Below, in pieces: positions 1 through 12,611 of a stretch of DNA of 64,000 bases. The first letter of the stretch is position 1; each line of letters opens with the position of its first letter. This stretch comes from Scatophagus argus (Eukaryota; Chordata; Actinopteri; Scatophagidae). The stretch is taken from contig NC_058516.1 of the NCBI RefSeq assembly GCF_020382885.2, forward strand, positions 12,130,902 through 12,194,901, in the 5' to 3' direction. The notes under the pieces were generated by a model. It had not been told where the DNA came from. It searched no databases and worked only from the letters and a program-made list of their open reading frames with translations. The position numbers and the translations under genes are program-made.

Positions 1-3000
1 CGCAGCTCTCCACGCAGGCTGCTGCAAAGCCAGTGGCTCTCTCTGGAGGTGGACAGCTGCCCTGCTTTACAGCCAACACTGACTGAAGGAACTCACAGCT
101 GGTCACACACTCCCAGGGCTTGTTGGGAAACACGTACTAAATAGGTTGGGGGAGACCAGTTAACTTATTTTTTTTTACCTGGTTGGAAAAGCTAAGTCAC
201 TAAGCTCTGTTTTGTTTGCTTGTTTTTTGTTGTTGTTGTTCAATTTTACTCAAATCAAAATTGAATGATTTAGAATTTTTGACTCAAACAAGTTTTTCTT
301 TTAATGATACAGGCTACGAATGTGCAAGATACTAACGTGTTCACTATATATGCATTTTATATATGCAAAGACAATCTATCCTTGCCTAGGTGTTTGTGAT
401 TGCCTGCAGTCTAATATTTTCCATAGAAATATCACAATATCACAAACAAAATACAGAGAACAGAGAATTTTGTGCATTTAAATTGAATGATCACACAAAA
501 ACAAAAAAGGTGGTAGTCATCATTCCGGGATTTCAAATCAGCATAATGCAACATCCAAACATCCAAACAACATAAAAACATTAATGAAAATATTTAAATA
601 AGATTGAAATAGTATTTGGAAGGACAACAAGTTCTATGTATTTAGCTCTCTTCCTCTCATTGGCTTCCTCTATCCTTGATATGAATACGAGCCTTTAGCC
701 CAGACTTGTCAATGCTGATAAATTGCAACTCATATATTGAAGTGCTGCTGCGTCATTGAGAGAGATCTCTCCCAGGCTTTTGACTAGTTTCTCTGTCACT
801 GTTGGAATTCTAGTACTGCCTAGGGCAAAGTGGAACTGGCTGGCTACTCTTCCCAAAAGTATTACATGGCAGGACAAAGACATAGAATATTTTAGTGATA
901 TTTTCTTCTTGACCTGCCCAATTCTGATTTTAGTGCTCAGAAAGCGTTCAGTGTGACTGTGTGTTACAGTGTACCTCACATAGCTCTCTGCAATTGCTTT
1001 TTCTCTGCTTCTCCCAGGATTCTTTGCAGGGCTCCAGGCACTGTGGAAGTGAAAGCAACAAATGTGAGCAATGATACAGATACAATAAGATATAAATGAG
1101 GAGATGCTATGTTGAAAAGAATTGATCATTAAAACATATAGAAATTTTGAATTTATCAACTATTCATTTTCTAATTATTTAAATATTTTTTGTAAAAATA
1201 CCAACTAAAGCATTATTAACATTCTTACCCTTCTGTTGAGGCATCTTAAAAACATGTCTTTATTTTTTTTCTTCCCTTATGTGCTGATGATACTGTTGTT
1301 TGGATTGATAAATGAACTTATCTATCATTATATGCAAGTTGATGTGATGAGTAGGTTTTATACATAGGCTTTATATATTGTGCCTAAAAATTGCCAAATT
1401 TTAAAACAGTCTAAAAATATTTAATCATTTAAATATTTGTTTAATCATTTTGCAATCATAAAATGCAACCTCCTCAGGCAGATGTTTCTAAATTGATCGA
1501 AATACTGTAGCTAGATTCCAGCCATGTATATAAATTCTGGTCTCCAGAGTTAAGGTCCTGTAAATTTTAATGTACAAGCGTCCACCTGGTACGACTTCTG
1601 CCTAAGAATGTAGCGCTTCTTGAACTGGAGAAAACATTGCCTGAGCATATATTCTAAGTTTCAATTACATTTCCTCCAAAATATAGTTGAAAAAAGCTAA
1701 TCAGCAGCATTTAATCATATTTTGTAGGAAATACAATTGAAAGAATTAGTTCAACAAACAGCCTGCTATCTTATTCTTGTTAGTTGTCATATCAAAATGT
1801 AAAAGCTAATGAATGTTGTCCTGCATTCTCAGGCTGTTTCTGGAGCATGTCACCAATTAACAGTATTGCCCTCTGTCCCATAAAGCTGTATCCTGCACCA
1901 GTAAGCAGAGGCAACCCAGGGGGAGGGGTGAGTGTATACTGACTATAATTTCATGCTGTGGTGAGGAACAGTAGGGAAGCAAGCAATATACACCAGCATC
2001 AGAAGGACGTGGCAAGTTGTTTGAAAGTTAGGGATGCACTGAAAACTCTGAACATTCTTGTGTTGACACTCAGGTCTGCAGAGAAAATGTCTCAGGTGTT
2101 TATATACTCATATGTATGATCTTATAGAAGGAAATAGACATTGATAGACAGACATTGACTGCTAATTGCAGTGCTGATTAGATCAGTTTTCTGATCAGTA
2201 AATCAGTTTATTTATATCGTGCCAATTCACAACAAAAGTTATCTCATGACACGTTCCAATTAGAGCAGGTCTACACCAAACTCTTTAATTAAATTTTGTA
2301 ATACAGAGAACCCAACATTCCCCCATGAGCAAACACTTGGCGACAGTGGCGAGGAAAAAACTGCCTTTTAGAAGGTGTAGATGTAGCAGTGTGTTACATT
2401 TCTCTGTTTTCTCTTTATTATTTTTTTTAGTTTCATTCTATGTAATGGCGAGATTAGGACAAGAGAATGTACAACCATAACCATAATCAAATGAACAAAA
2501 TGTATGCATTGCTACATGAAGGTAAGATATTGTGGCCAAGGTTTATCCTTGAAAATATACCTTAATTGCTGCCTTGAGTTCTCCTACAGCTCTGGGATCA
2601 GCTTATTATGTTACTGTTTTAACAGTCATGGTGATGATGACTGGTCTGAATGTGCTGGTAAGTGGGTTTTATTATGTGTTTAAAACAATATGATATCATA
2701 AGTTGATATTCCGTACAAATTCTGCATCTAAAACACATATGATTTGTTATTATTTTTTAATGCCTGTGTGATCTGTTTTCTCTCTCTCTCTCTCTCTCTC
2801 TGACAGCCATTGCACTAACTTTAAACCTCAAAATAGATTTACACCTAATACTGCTAGAATCTGTTTTGTTCTGGCAGTACTACTGACTGTGTATGTGTAC
2901 AACTGTTCTATATGCCCTTGAATTTAACTGAATTGAACTGAATTAAATTGAACTGAATTGAATTGAATTGAATTGAACTACAGACAGTGCAGTTTAATAC

Positions 3001-6000
3001 TGGCTTATTATTGCATAACAAGCATAACAAATTATTGTACCACAGGCATTTAAAACAGACCATTATTTAAAAAGCCTTCACTTGACCCAGACATCTAGAA
3101 ATCTATAGACCGATATTCAACCTCCCATTTGTTTCTAAGATACTTGAATACTGATACTTTCTGCTATGTAATGAAGACTCCTTGAAGCATGTCTGATAGC
3201 TCTGTACAAGGCTTGCCATTTTCCATCTCCCTTCCCTGGTATACACAGAAGAACTCATCCAATAATCTAGACTGACATACCCACCCCCATGCCATTCCTG
3301 GGATCACATCAGCGTGAGTTCGTTTTCTGCTCCATTTCAAGGTTAAATCAAGCATTCCATTTCACTATAACACAAATAAAGCTGACCCGAGGGAACTTTA
3401 TGATGTGGCTGAGAGAGATTTGAGAAAACACCTTCGTCTCCACTGGTGTTGAAGACAGAGCCATTTTTTTTTGTCTAGGCTGCAGAATTTAGCACCAAAT
3501 TGGAATCCAAGTTGCTCTTTTAGGTCACAAAACGTGACTTGTGTTTATTTGGCTGCAGTATAAAGCTGTGTGTGTGTGTGTGTCTGTTTTGGCACTTTGT
3601 GTGCACCACTCCCCCATGACCTACCAGAGATAATGGAGTGAACAACTTCTCTGCTGACCGTGCAAAACGCTGTTCTTTAGCGCTCAACACTGTTTGATTC
3701 ACTGCCCAGACAAACCCCTCGAAGAGCGAACAAGCCCTGTGTTTGTCTGTGGCTTCCTGTTTCAACAATTCGCATTGTCTTTGAAAGTGTTCCAGACCTT
3801 TAAACATCCACAGACAAGAGCTCGGCTATTCCCAAGGAACAAAACTGCAAAGCAAATTATTTTGCAAGTACTTTTATTCATTTGAAAATATGAGTTGTGA
3901 GGAGGAGGAGTGAAAGAAAAAGATATCTGGCTTTCTATCAAACATCACACCAAAGCTGTAGGGAGCACTGAAGTTCACTTATAGCTGTCAAGTGCTCCTG
4001 AAAGAAGGTCACTACAACAAACTTAGTGCCAGTTGTCTAAGATGTGAACTAAGACACAAGTGTCAGTGCATACACATGATGTGCCTCCATGGCTCCAATG
4101 CATAACAAGCTGAATTCAACTGGACTGTGTGGGAGTGTGTTGCTAATCAACTCTGGCACTTGCAAATGGCTGTCTGCCTAGAGAAGATAGTGACAGAAGG
4201 ATTAACAAGCACTCATTACTACTAGGGTCTGTGAGGATGACAAAGGGCCAAATGGTCATGAGCCAAATTGATGGGCTGACTCACAGCAACAAGCCTCAAC
4301 AAGCTTCTCATCAGGCCTCTCTGAGCTTAAGAGCACAGGGATGTATCAATACTGGGATTCCCTAGACATGGATGTATTATGGGAACTGGGTACTCTGAAC
4401 TCCAAGATGAAAATCATTCTTCTGAATGAAGAGGTATCACTCTGTCACTAAAACTAAATGTTAAGCATACAAATTGCAGGGGTTTTAAATAATCCAAAAT
4501 ACTACTTCACACAAAAAACAAATCAAATATTATAAAAGTAGTTCATCAGGATTTAAACCAGAATTATATTTAATGTTGACTAATTAACCATTGAAAACAC
4601 CAAGCAAACAATACGTGTGAATAAAGTCAGCCACAGCCCTGATGTAGTTCTAATACATATTGGCCTTTGATCAAGAAGCTGCAGACATGATGAAAGAGCT
4701 TTGAATTCAGTGGTAATCCTTCAGTGAGTACCTGTCATGACAGAGTAGTTCTGACAGCTTTTGGTTCTCACACTGATTTTACATCATCATATAAGAGCTT
4801 CTCATTTCACAGTTAACTGCCATTAAACAAGTGTAATTTGGAGGGAAAATATAGCCAGCATGATACACACAAAGGGCAGATAAAAATCTGAATGACAGCA
4901 TGCTGAGTATGTTGAACTTTACAAGGTAGGATCTGGACTTTGTCCTACTTTGTCACCTGCTGGGTGTCCCCACAACATACATGGTTTCACCCCTAACCTG
5001 TTTGGTTCTGTTTAAAATAAACTGTGATGTCTCTATCAGTGATACCGGGTCCTGCTCAAGGTTTCTTCCTGTTAAAAGGGAGTTTTTCCTTGCCACTGTC
5101 TGCTTGCTCAGGGGTTCAGGCTCTGGGTCTCTGTAAAGCATCTAGAGACAATTTTGACTGTATAAGGTGCTATATAAATAAATTGAATTAAATTGAAATT
5201 GAAATAAAATCCATCTGCTTACCATGAACTATCAAGAAAGAGACCTCCATAAGTGTGTTGTGTCCTTCCTGTATTTTATCAGTTCCTCATTAAACACATA
5301 ATGACTTATGTCATTATGTTGCAGTTTACACTATTACTGTTAGTGATGAGTTATTTGGTTGTGACCTGTTACAGAAAGGTCAGTCACTAGAACAATAATA
5401 GCTCAACTAAACCAAATTTAAGGTGAGAGAGCAAGTCCTAATCTAACTAAATCCAACTTGTAAAAATAAGTTTGGGACTCAGATTTTTCTTCATTTCTTC
5501 ATTCATACATCATCAAAACCCATGCAAACATAAATTCTTTTATAATCTTTGGTATTGAAATAAATAAATGAATGTCTGGCTCTCTCTCACTGGAGATCAA
5601 AAATAAGCTTTTCACTTTTTTTGGTTCACCACAATGTGTTATAATCACATATTCTGCAAAGTAAGGTTGCTAAGTGTGGGGTTTTGCCCTGGGACCTGTT
5701 TCTCTTCTTTTTTTTCTTTTTTTCTTTTTTTTTTTTTGAATGTGTTGTTGTGTAAGGTATTTTTGTCAACAGCTTTCTCATTCAAAGCTGTCTCCCAAGA
5801 TGAATCAGGTAAATTAGATGTTTCACTGCTACAGTAACATATATTTTGTTATTTCATTTTTTCATATATTTTATGAAATTCCATGAAATCAATAAACTAC
5901 ATATTGTCATGCCTGGTGTTTTTTGTTATGCTTTGTCTTTTGATTTCTGTCCATGTGCCATGTTTCATGTTTGTCTTGTCATGTGTTTCCATGTATTATG

Positions 6001-9000
6001 TTTGGTTTGGTATTTATGTTATGGTTTTTGTCATGTCCTGTTTTATTTTGAAAAGCGTCACTTCCCCTGTGTGCCCTGTTTTCATGTAGCTTTGCTTTAG
6101 TTTTCCTGATTGCTTTCTCCCTCCTGATGTGTGTCACCTGTGTCTCGTTGTCATGTCTATTTAGTCCTTGTCTTCCCAGTCACCTTTGTCCGAGCGTTGA
6201 ATGTCTTATGTGTCATGACAGGAGCTTTTTTTTGTTTTTTGCCTTGTCTTGCCATGCCATGCCATGCCATGCCATGCCATGCCATGCCATGCCATGCCAT
6301 GCCATGCCATGCCAGGAGTTTTTCCCCACAGTTAGTCATAGTTTCCGAGTCACAGTAAGTGTGAGCTTGTTTAGTTAGGTTTTGTTTTCTTTAATAAAGA
6401 CTTCTGACTCTGCATCGGGGTCCAGTATATTTCTGCGTCAGTGACGCCGACCCATTTTGACACATATATTATTAAGAAATTATTGTCATCATAATTATGT
6501 TGCATCTATTGTATATGTATACATATGTATATGTATACATGCATGTTTGTCAGTGACAGGGGCTTTATGTAAATACAAGTATACACTGACTTAATTGGTG
6601 GCTGTCGATGCGCTAACTTAGAGCAAGCTTAAATTGGATCCTATTTTCCCTATGTAAACACATGAACCAGGCATCTGCAGTGAATCTTCCATCATCTGCC
6701 TTATTATAAAATAAACAAATATTTCAAAAAAACATACAGAAGTTGCATTAAATACATTACCAAAACTTTGCTTTCATGATGTGAAACAGATAAGCTTAAT
6801 CCAGATAAAAGCATTAAAAATGTGCAAAATTAATTTGAATCAAAACTAATTCAGGTAAAGGTGCATTTAATCACAACGACTTTTGAAATGGGTGGCTAAA
6901 ATGTTATTTTGTTTATGTGGAGTATTTATACATATTTTAAATCTTATTTGATTGATGTTTTGAACCTTTTCCCGTAAATCACATTGAGCTTACTTGTGTA
7001 TGAAATGTGCAATACTACTGAATTTAATCCTGCATCCATTTTTTCATCACATATCACAAAGCATAACGTGCACATGACAGGATGTCAGAGGAGATTGGTA
7101 TTGACTGCAATATATTGTAATTTCCGGACTATTGAGCGCACCTGAATATAAGCCACACCCACTAAATTTAAAAAGAAAAAAAACTCGTACATATATAGGC
7201 CGCAATTGTCTATAAGCCGCAGGTGTCCACGTTGTCAGTCTCTTTCGTTGTCGCTCTCAATGTCACTTTCGTCTTGAGGCAAAATCCATAAATTAGCTGC
7301 ATCATTGTTTAAGCCGCAGGGTTCAAAGCATGTGAAAAAAGTAACGTCTTATAGTCCTGAAATTACGGTAATATAATAATAAGATGTTATTTAGGTTATT
7401 TATATGTATTTATGTATTCACATATCATCATGAATGATCATACCCATGTATCAACCATTAATTAAAAGAGAATATCCCGATTAAAAAGCATTGCTGTTGA
7501 TGCACATTGCACATGATAGGAGCTCTTTCTATCATGAACTACTTAATACTGCAATAAAAACATTTTCCCCCTGTGATCATTCTTTAAAGATCCAGGATAT
7601 CTCACTTTATCACTTTAAAAGGTCTTAATAATGCAGCTGGGGAGATGTCTAATTCTCTTGTCATGTCATCGCAATTACCCATCACTGAGTATTTCTTGTG
7701 GGAGTTTTTAAATATCTAAAAACACTTAGTTCTTGGCTAAGTTGTCATACAGTAGATGTGAAATAAAATGATTTGAGCATGACTTCATTAAACTTTTATG
7801 ATATGAACATAATATTACAAGGGGAAGCTACAGGCGGAAGTGCATTCCATTTATTTCTCGCTGCGTTTTTGCCCATTAACAGAAGCACAAACAGATTTCG
7901 TAAAGATTGATTCGTAAAGATTGGAGTAACGCAAAGTGAGACGCTTTTGTCTGAGCAGAAACTTATTTGGCGTGTTAATTTCTGTTAACTGTACTGCCAA
8001 CTGTGCTACGTTGCTGTTGTTTTATTATTAGGGACTGCCATGTCAATTGTTTGCTAAATTTAATTCGATTTGCTTGTTTGTTGCTTGTTTACACTCTGCA
8101 GGAGTGTCTTCCTTGTTGAGCTTATCGCCGCCAGCCAGCAAACTGATATTTTTTATTTTTTAAACTTGATATTTTACCCGTTGAAGGCCCGTTGTAAAGC
8201 CTTGTTACCATGTGGTAAAATAAACCAGTTTATTATGCCTCAGTCATAGTTAAGATCCTCCCTGTTTTATCTGCTTCTTCATTCAGTTTTATTTATATAG
8301 CACCTTATACAATCAAAATTGTCTCTAGATGCTTTACAGAAACCCAGAGCCTGAACCCCCGAGCAAGCAGAAAGTGGTAAAGAACAACTCTTTTAACAGG
8401 AAGAAACCTTGAGCAGGACCCGGCTCACAAGTGAGAACCATCCTGATAGAAGAACCCTCTTACACACACTTCAGGCATCTACAACCATCTGAGTGTGGGG
8501 ATCACATGGTAGTGTAACTCAGGTTTGCTCCATCTCTCTGTTGAACACGTGTTAGATCACTTTGTTCCCCACTCTCTTGGTTCAAACCATCATGGCATAG
8601 CCGCCATATTGAACCCGATGAGATACTCATGTGACCTCGTCTGCCATCTTTGCTTTCTCCCTTTCCCTCTCTCTTTCTCTCTCTCTCTTACACACACCAC
8701 ATGCATGCTTTTGCTTTTCTGTAATATTGTTTGTGCATTGTCATTACGATATAAGAAAATGTGTTGGGACATTTTTTGAGATGACTCATGCCGTCAGGAA
8801 ATTTACTTGTCATTGCGGTTCTTGTGAGTCGCCATGACAAGTGAATTTCCCCGCTGTGGGATCAATTAAGTTCATCTTATCTTATCTCTTACCTTGTCTT
8901 AGGAGGACAATCTGAATACTTAAAGAACTAAGTGAGGTAGGCCTAAATGAAAAACAGAATCCTTGATGTCTTAATGAAAAATCACAAGAAATGGGGGCTG

Positions 9001-11602
9001 TGACTAAAAAAAGTTTGGAAACCACTAGTTACCAACCTTTGCGCAATGTTTATTATCATGACACCAGCCCAAGGATCCGTTATTCTGTAAAGGAAAATAA
9101 TAGAGAGACAAAGAGAGGCAAAAATTAGTAAGTCTGTCTCACTGAATTAAGTGCAGAGGAATAAATGCCCTTTAAATGCCCTAATTATAGGTTACAGTGC
9201 TATCACAGCTCGGAAGGAGCAAATATAATTACAGTTTGTAAAGAGCATTACAGAGCTCCAGAGTTCACACATTATATAGCACAACAAATGACTGTTTTTC
9301 TTTCCATTTGATTGGTGTCCTTCATGGCTTCAATGTTGTGAGCCTGAGGCAGTTTTGCTGAAAAATAATGAATGCAGACCAAGGAACACTTGTCAGGTTA
9401 CATGAAACAGCGTTACAACAAAAGATTTATTTTTTTGTGACTTGAGAGGCAAGCAGGTATCTAATCAGCCACCACGTTTTTCTGATCTCTTGGATTTGTT
9501 AAGGCGTTAAATCAACAAACAGCGGTGTACTCCTAGCCTAATCAGTAGACATTTATGAAAAATATTAAAAATGGCTATTAGACAGGATTGAATTTCTTAA
9601 CCCAGACAACTTTTTCCCCCGTGTGAAAGGATAAGGCTGGAGTTATTCTACTTTTTTTTTTATTATTATTATTATTAACAAATCCCACAAAACAACAAAA
9701 CCACCAATGTGTTTGTGTGTCTCTGGCTCAACTCCAAGCATATTGGCTCCTACTGATTGTGTGGGGGCAGCTGTGGCCAAAGGTTGGAGAAGCGGCTTGT
9801 GATCGAAAGGTTGCTGGTTCGATTCCCCCAACGGACGGGCAGGAAAAGTTTGGTTGTGGTGGAGTGATTAATGGGAAAATGCCCCCCCCTCCATTAGCTG
9901 GCTGATGTGCCCTTGAGCAAGGCACTTAACTCCCAATTTGCTCCCTGGGCGCTTGATAGTTGCAGCCCACTGCTCCTGTGTGTGTTTCAATCAGTGACAG
10001 GTTAAATGCAGAGTAATTTCCCAGCTTGGGATTAATAAAGTAAATAAAAAATTAAAAAATATAATATCTTCACTACTAAAAATGCTTACTAATTTCCCCC
10101 AAAACGGCAAGTAACTGTAGCTTATCAAACCCTGCTCAAACAGAAGGAAATAGTGATTTGTCTGGGACTGTTTCAGTAGTGGATTGTTCCGTATTTTGTG
10201 CTCTAGTGAGTATTTGTGCCACCTGAAGTAAATGTGTAGTTGAGCAAATGCAAGAGTGAACGGCAGAGAGTGAATGAGAGGTTTCAGTTTCAGTGTTTCA
10301 GTGAATAAAAGCAGGATTTGAACCCCCTCAGGTGGACAAAATATTAAAAACATCATCATTATCATTACCACCTTTCTGACAATGTCAACAAAAACAGAAG
10401 TCGGCTGTTCAGAGGTGGAAGAAGTGTTCAAATTAGTACATTTACAGTTAATACATTTAGTACAAAAGTATTCCACTACAAGTGAAAGTCAAAATTCAAA
10501 ATCATTCATTACTAAAGAAAAAGTATTAAAGTATTATCAACAAAATGTTTTAAAATTATTACATAAAATGTCCCTGTCAGTTTCATTATATACAGCCTGA
10601 TGGTTTTGGATTCATACTACTGCTGCATTAGTTTGTATATTGCATTTTATTGCTTTAGATGTTTAAAGCTGAGCTCATTTTAACTATGTTACATACCGTT
10701 GAGTTGTTTAATCTACATTAATCCATCATATCCTATCCTAATGATCCTTTTGAGAGCGATGGATCAGGTAACGGCATGTCAGAGGTGCAGTTTTGAGGAT
10801 CTAAAGCGCTCTACCTCTTGGCTGGGTGAAGAAAAAAAGGGCAAAATATTAGCGGTATTCCTGACTTCATCAGATTTCTGCTTTTTTTTTTTGTGAACTG
10901 GACCATCATTCTGTGGTGTTATGATTGGTTTAGGTTGAGTGTACAGAAATAATATCAACATCACTCTGAAGCCTGGTGAAAGAGACTCCCAGCATTGCCT
11001 ATGTATGTGTGTGTGTGTGTGTGTGTGTTCAATACAGACTTATTTAATATATATAACTTATTCTTTATAAGAGTGAGTGAGTGAAACAGAACCGTCATGA
11101 GATCAGATTTTCACCACATGATTAACATGGCCAAACATCTGTGTTATTTGCACAACATTGCGTCTCTCATTAACACAATGACAATATTTCATTGAAAACA
11201 TCACTAAGGAAAAATAAAAACACATTCCAACATGCAAAACATCATGAAAAAAAAAAAGTCAACAACATAAGTTGATTTGTAATTAAATGAAAAGTCGCTG
11301 GTGTCCCTCAAACATACTGATTATTATTATTATTATGCCTCTGAAATAGGGCCAGCATAATATATATTTTGCACGACAGGTAGTAGCGGTTATATTTTAA
11401 ACACAAAATCACTATTGGCAGGGAAACTTACCTGCAGCGACGTGGAAAGCGCCGCCACGCTGTGCAAACTGAGGCAACGGGACACGCACCTCGCCCTGGA
11501 AACGCTGTCCGACCATAACTCTTCATCGTCGGTATCGTCGTGCTGCTTCCTGGCGCAAACACCGGAGATGAAAAGGAAAGTAATCCACACGGGCAGGCTC
11601 AT
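1..11602 (-). CDS. anos1: anosmin-1 (anos1/kal1), 5' four exons, partial
   Basis: Secreted extracellular-matrix glycoprotein with a cysteine-rich box, a WAP domain and fibronectin III repeats; in vertebrates it acts in neuronal migration and FGF signalling. Exons on the minus strand: 11602-11432 (ATG, signal peptide, then [14 protein letters not shown], near-identical to the human cysteine-rich start), 9084-9037 (NNGSLGWC...HCAK), 1040-975 (CLEPCKESW...CRELCE), and 136 running off the left edge ([17 protein letters not shown], then KQGSCPPPE, ending FAAACVESC). All introns are phase 0 with GT/AG ends. 140 codons are present; human anosmin is about 680 aa, so the rest of the WAP domain and all FN3 repeats lie beyond the edge. 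Exons 2 and 3 (48 and 66 nt) are too short to stand out as ORFs and were found by matching cysteine spacing. Exon 2 has a poor donor (GTTGGT). The assignment rests on remembered human sequence; whether this is the a or b fish paralogue is not determined. Confidence 0.92.
2203..2376 (-). repeat. dispersed repeat family B, truncated
   Basis: Contains the family B tail (GTTATCTCATGACAC, AGCAGGTCTA, CCCAACATTCCCCC) and part of the shared core (GAGGAAAAAACTGCC, written in complement). Lies in anos1 intron 3. Confidence 0.8.
2928..2983 (+). repeat. GAATT/AACTG-rich tandem tract
   Basis: Repeated AATTGAAnTG units like the 3' tails of the nearby SINE-like families; probably a remnant tail. Confidence 0.6.
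5045..5200 (+). repeat. dispersed repeat family A
   Basis: Shared core (GTTAAAAGGGAGTTTTTCC, GCCACTGTC) followed by the A tail (GCATCTAGAGACAATTTTGA, GGTGCTATATAAAT) and a TTGAA-type end. In anos1 intron 2. Confidence 0.85.
5655..5780 (+). repeat. dispersed repeat family C, fragment
   Basis: Keeps TGTGGGGTTTTGCCCTGGG and the following T-rich stretch ending GAATGTGTTGTTG, as in the longer copies at 18808 and 24170. Confidence 0.7.
5905..6462 (+). mobile_element. solo LTR of a retrotransposon, 558 bp, with 5-bp target duplication
   Basis: Begins TGTCA and ends TGACA, a perfect short terminal inverted repeat, and is flanked on both sides by CATAT (5900-5904 and 6463-6467), the 5-bp target duplication expected of an LTR element. 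It has an internal AATAAA (near 6393-6400) before a TG-rich stretch. Inside it (6251-6314) is a (GCCAT)12 tract. No gag/pol sequence is adjacent, so it is a solo LTR left by recombination. The superfamily is not determined; the ORFs within it are not genes. Confidence 0.75.
6251..6314 (+). repeat. pentamer microsatellite (GCCAT)12
   Basis: Twelve exact units plus GCCA, within the solo LTR. Confidence 0.98.
7113..7370. mobile_element. MITE (TACCGTAATTTCC inverted-repeat family), copy 1
   Basis: Starts TGTAATTTCCGGACTATTG and ends with the inverse of TACCGTAATTTCAGGACTAT; about 258 bp, TA at both ends. The body carries TATAAGCCGCA-type words repeated towards each end. Related copies are at 50170-50281 and 54821-55398. 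In anos1 intron 2. Confidence 0.8.
8288..8440 (-). repeat. dispersed repeat family A
   Basis: Complementary-strand copy: TATATAGCACCTTATAC, GTCTCTAGATGCTTTAC, then the core and GAGCAGGACCCGGCTC. In anos1 intron 2. Confidence 0.85.
8811..8886 (+). repeat. LINE-like 3' tail
   Basis: AATTTCCCCGCTGTGGGATCAA followed by short (ATCTT) units, the common ending of fish non-LTR retrotransposons that are 5' truncated. Low information beyond that. Confidence 0.45.
9763..10048 (+). repeat. tRNA-headed SINE
   Basis: Head contains GGTTGGAGAAG (A-box position) and GGTTCGATTCC, a perfect Pol III B box, then a body TGATGTGCCCTTGAGCAAGG and CTCCTGTGTGTG, ending GGGATTAATAAAGTAAATAAA. Other copies: 44522-44632 (complement), 45574-45870, 51028-51150, 53083-53414. 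In anos1 intron 1. Confidence 0.85.
11003..11027 (+). repeat. (GT)n microsatellite
   Basis: Uninterrupted TG run in anos1 intron 1, about 400 nt from exon 1. Confidence 0.95.
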
Positions 11603-11675
11603 CGTGTTGTCCAGCGGTGAGGCTGGAAGATGTGAAACAAGATGATGCGGTGGAGAGTGATCTGATGAGGGTCCA

Positions 11676-11684
11676 CTTTAAATA
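11676..11684 (-). promoter_or_regulatory. anos1: TATA-like box of anos1
   Basis: On the minus strand TATTTAAAG lies about 75 nt upstream of the anos1 ATG at 11602, which would place initiation near 11645-11655 and give a short 5' UTR. Inferred from motif and spacing only. Confidence 0.4.
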
Positions 11685-11818
11685 GAGGTGTATAGCTAAG
11701 GGAGGAGCTATGAATTCTAGGCGTACACAGTTAGGGTCAGGGTGTTTTAATAGGAACTGTTAACCTGTACCAAAGCATCTTCTGTGATTATGGTATAAAT
11801 CTTTCTATATATTGAAAA

Positions 11819-11819
<1 letters not shown>

Positions 11820-11853
<34 letters not shown>
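11820..11853 (+). repeat. (AT)n microsatellite
   Basis: Uninterrupted AT run upstream of the anos1 promoter. Confidence 0.95.
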
Positions 11854-11860
<7 letters not shown>

Positions 11861-11924
11861 TGTTTAGTCAATAATATTTGCTTAGTCTCATAAACAGGTG
11901 TTAGCACAGATAAGTTGTTCAGTG

Positions 11925-12240
11925 ACTCAATACATAATCTTCAGAATTCCAATTATAACAACCTGTCATGTTTGTCTTTTGTAATGTATGATGTTTATGT
12001 TTCTCTCTCTCTCTTTCATTCTCTCTGTCCTGTCTACCTCCCCCCCCCTTCACTATCAGCAGGATGGTTCTCCCTTGCAAGCCGGGTCCTGCTCAAGGTT
12101 TCTTCCTGTTAAAAGGGAGTTTTTCCTTTCCACTGTCTGCTTGCTCCGTGGGTTCAGGCTCTGGGTTTTTGTAAAGCACCTAGAGACAATTTTGATGGTA
12201 TAAGGTGCTATATAAATGAAATTGAATTGAATTGAATTGA
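11925..12240 (+). repeat. longer family A element
   Basis: Head CTTCAGAATTCCAATTATAAC and CCTGTCATGTTTG, a TC-rich stretch, GCAAGCCGGGTCCTGCTCA, the shared core, then the A tail and (AATTG)n. The same head-core-tail order recurs at 54165-54478, and the head with another tail at 57828-57975. Confidence 0.8.
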
Positions 12241-12340
12241 CTCTGGATTGCATAACTGTTGCTAGACCAAAAAATAATCAGAGTCTAAACACACAGTGGA
12301 GCACCAGTCCTGCGCTGATTGGAACTCATTCCCTCTAGAG

Positions 12341-12600
12341 CAGGGGTCACCAAGACGGTGCCTGCGGGCACCAGGTCACCCCCAAGAACCACATGAGTCG
12401 CCCGCAGGCCTGTTCCAAAAATAGTACAACTCACTAGTGAGCTGCGTCTAAAATTTAATTTTATTCTGTAGCTATTCTTTTTTAATCACACTTGCATTTA
12501 TATAGATTTTAAAATAACAGTATCTTAAAAATATGTTCATTATAGATTTTTTTTATTTAAGTTTAGGTGAACTTTGACCTACTCTAGTTCAAAGGTCGAG
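12341..12600 (+). mobile_element. probable nonautonomous hAT-like element, right end unclear
   Basis: Starts CAGGGGTCACCAAGACGGTG, the typical CAGnGGT hAT terminus, followed by GC-rich then AT-rich sequence. I could not find a matching inverted end or 8-bp duplication, so the boundary at the right is a guess. Confidence 0.4.
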
Positions 12601-12611
12601 ATTCTGGATTC

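Noticed and set aside
3520..3807. 95-codon minus-strand ORF considered as an anos1 exon
   Set aside because: Its cysteine pattern does not match anosmin, and the missing exons were found at 9037-9084 and 975-1040 with consistent phases.
5846..6378. Several overlapping ORFs of 60-84 codons with phased Met/Cys/His runs
   Set aside because: They are readings of the solo LTR and its GCCAT pentamer tract, not genes.
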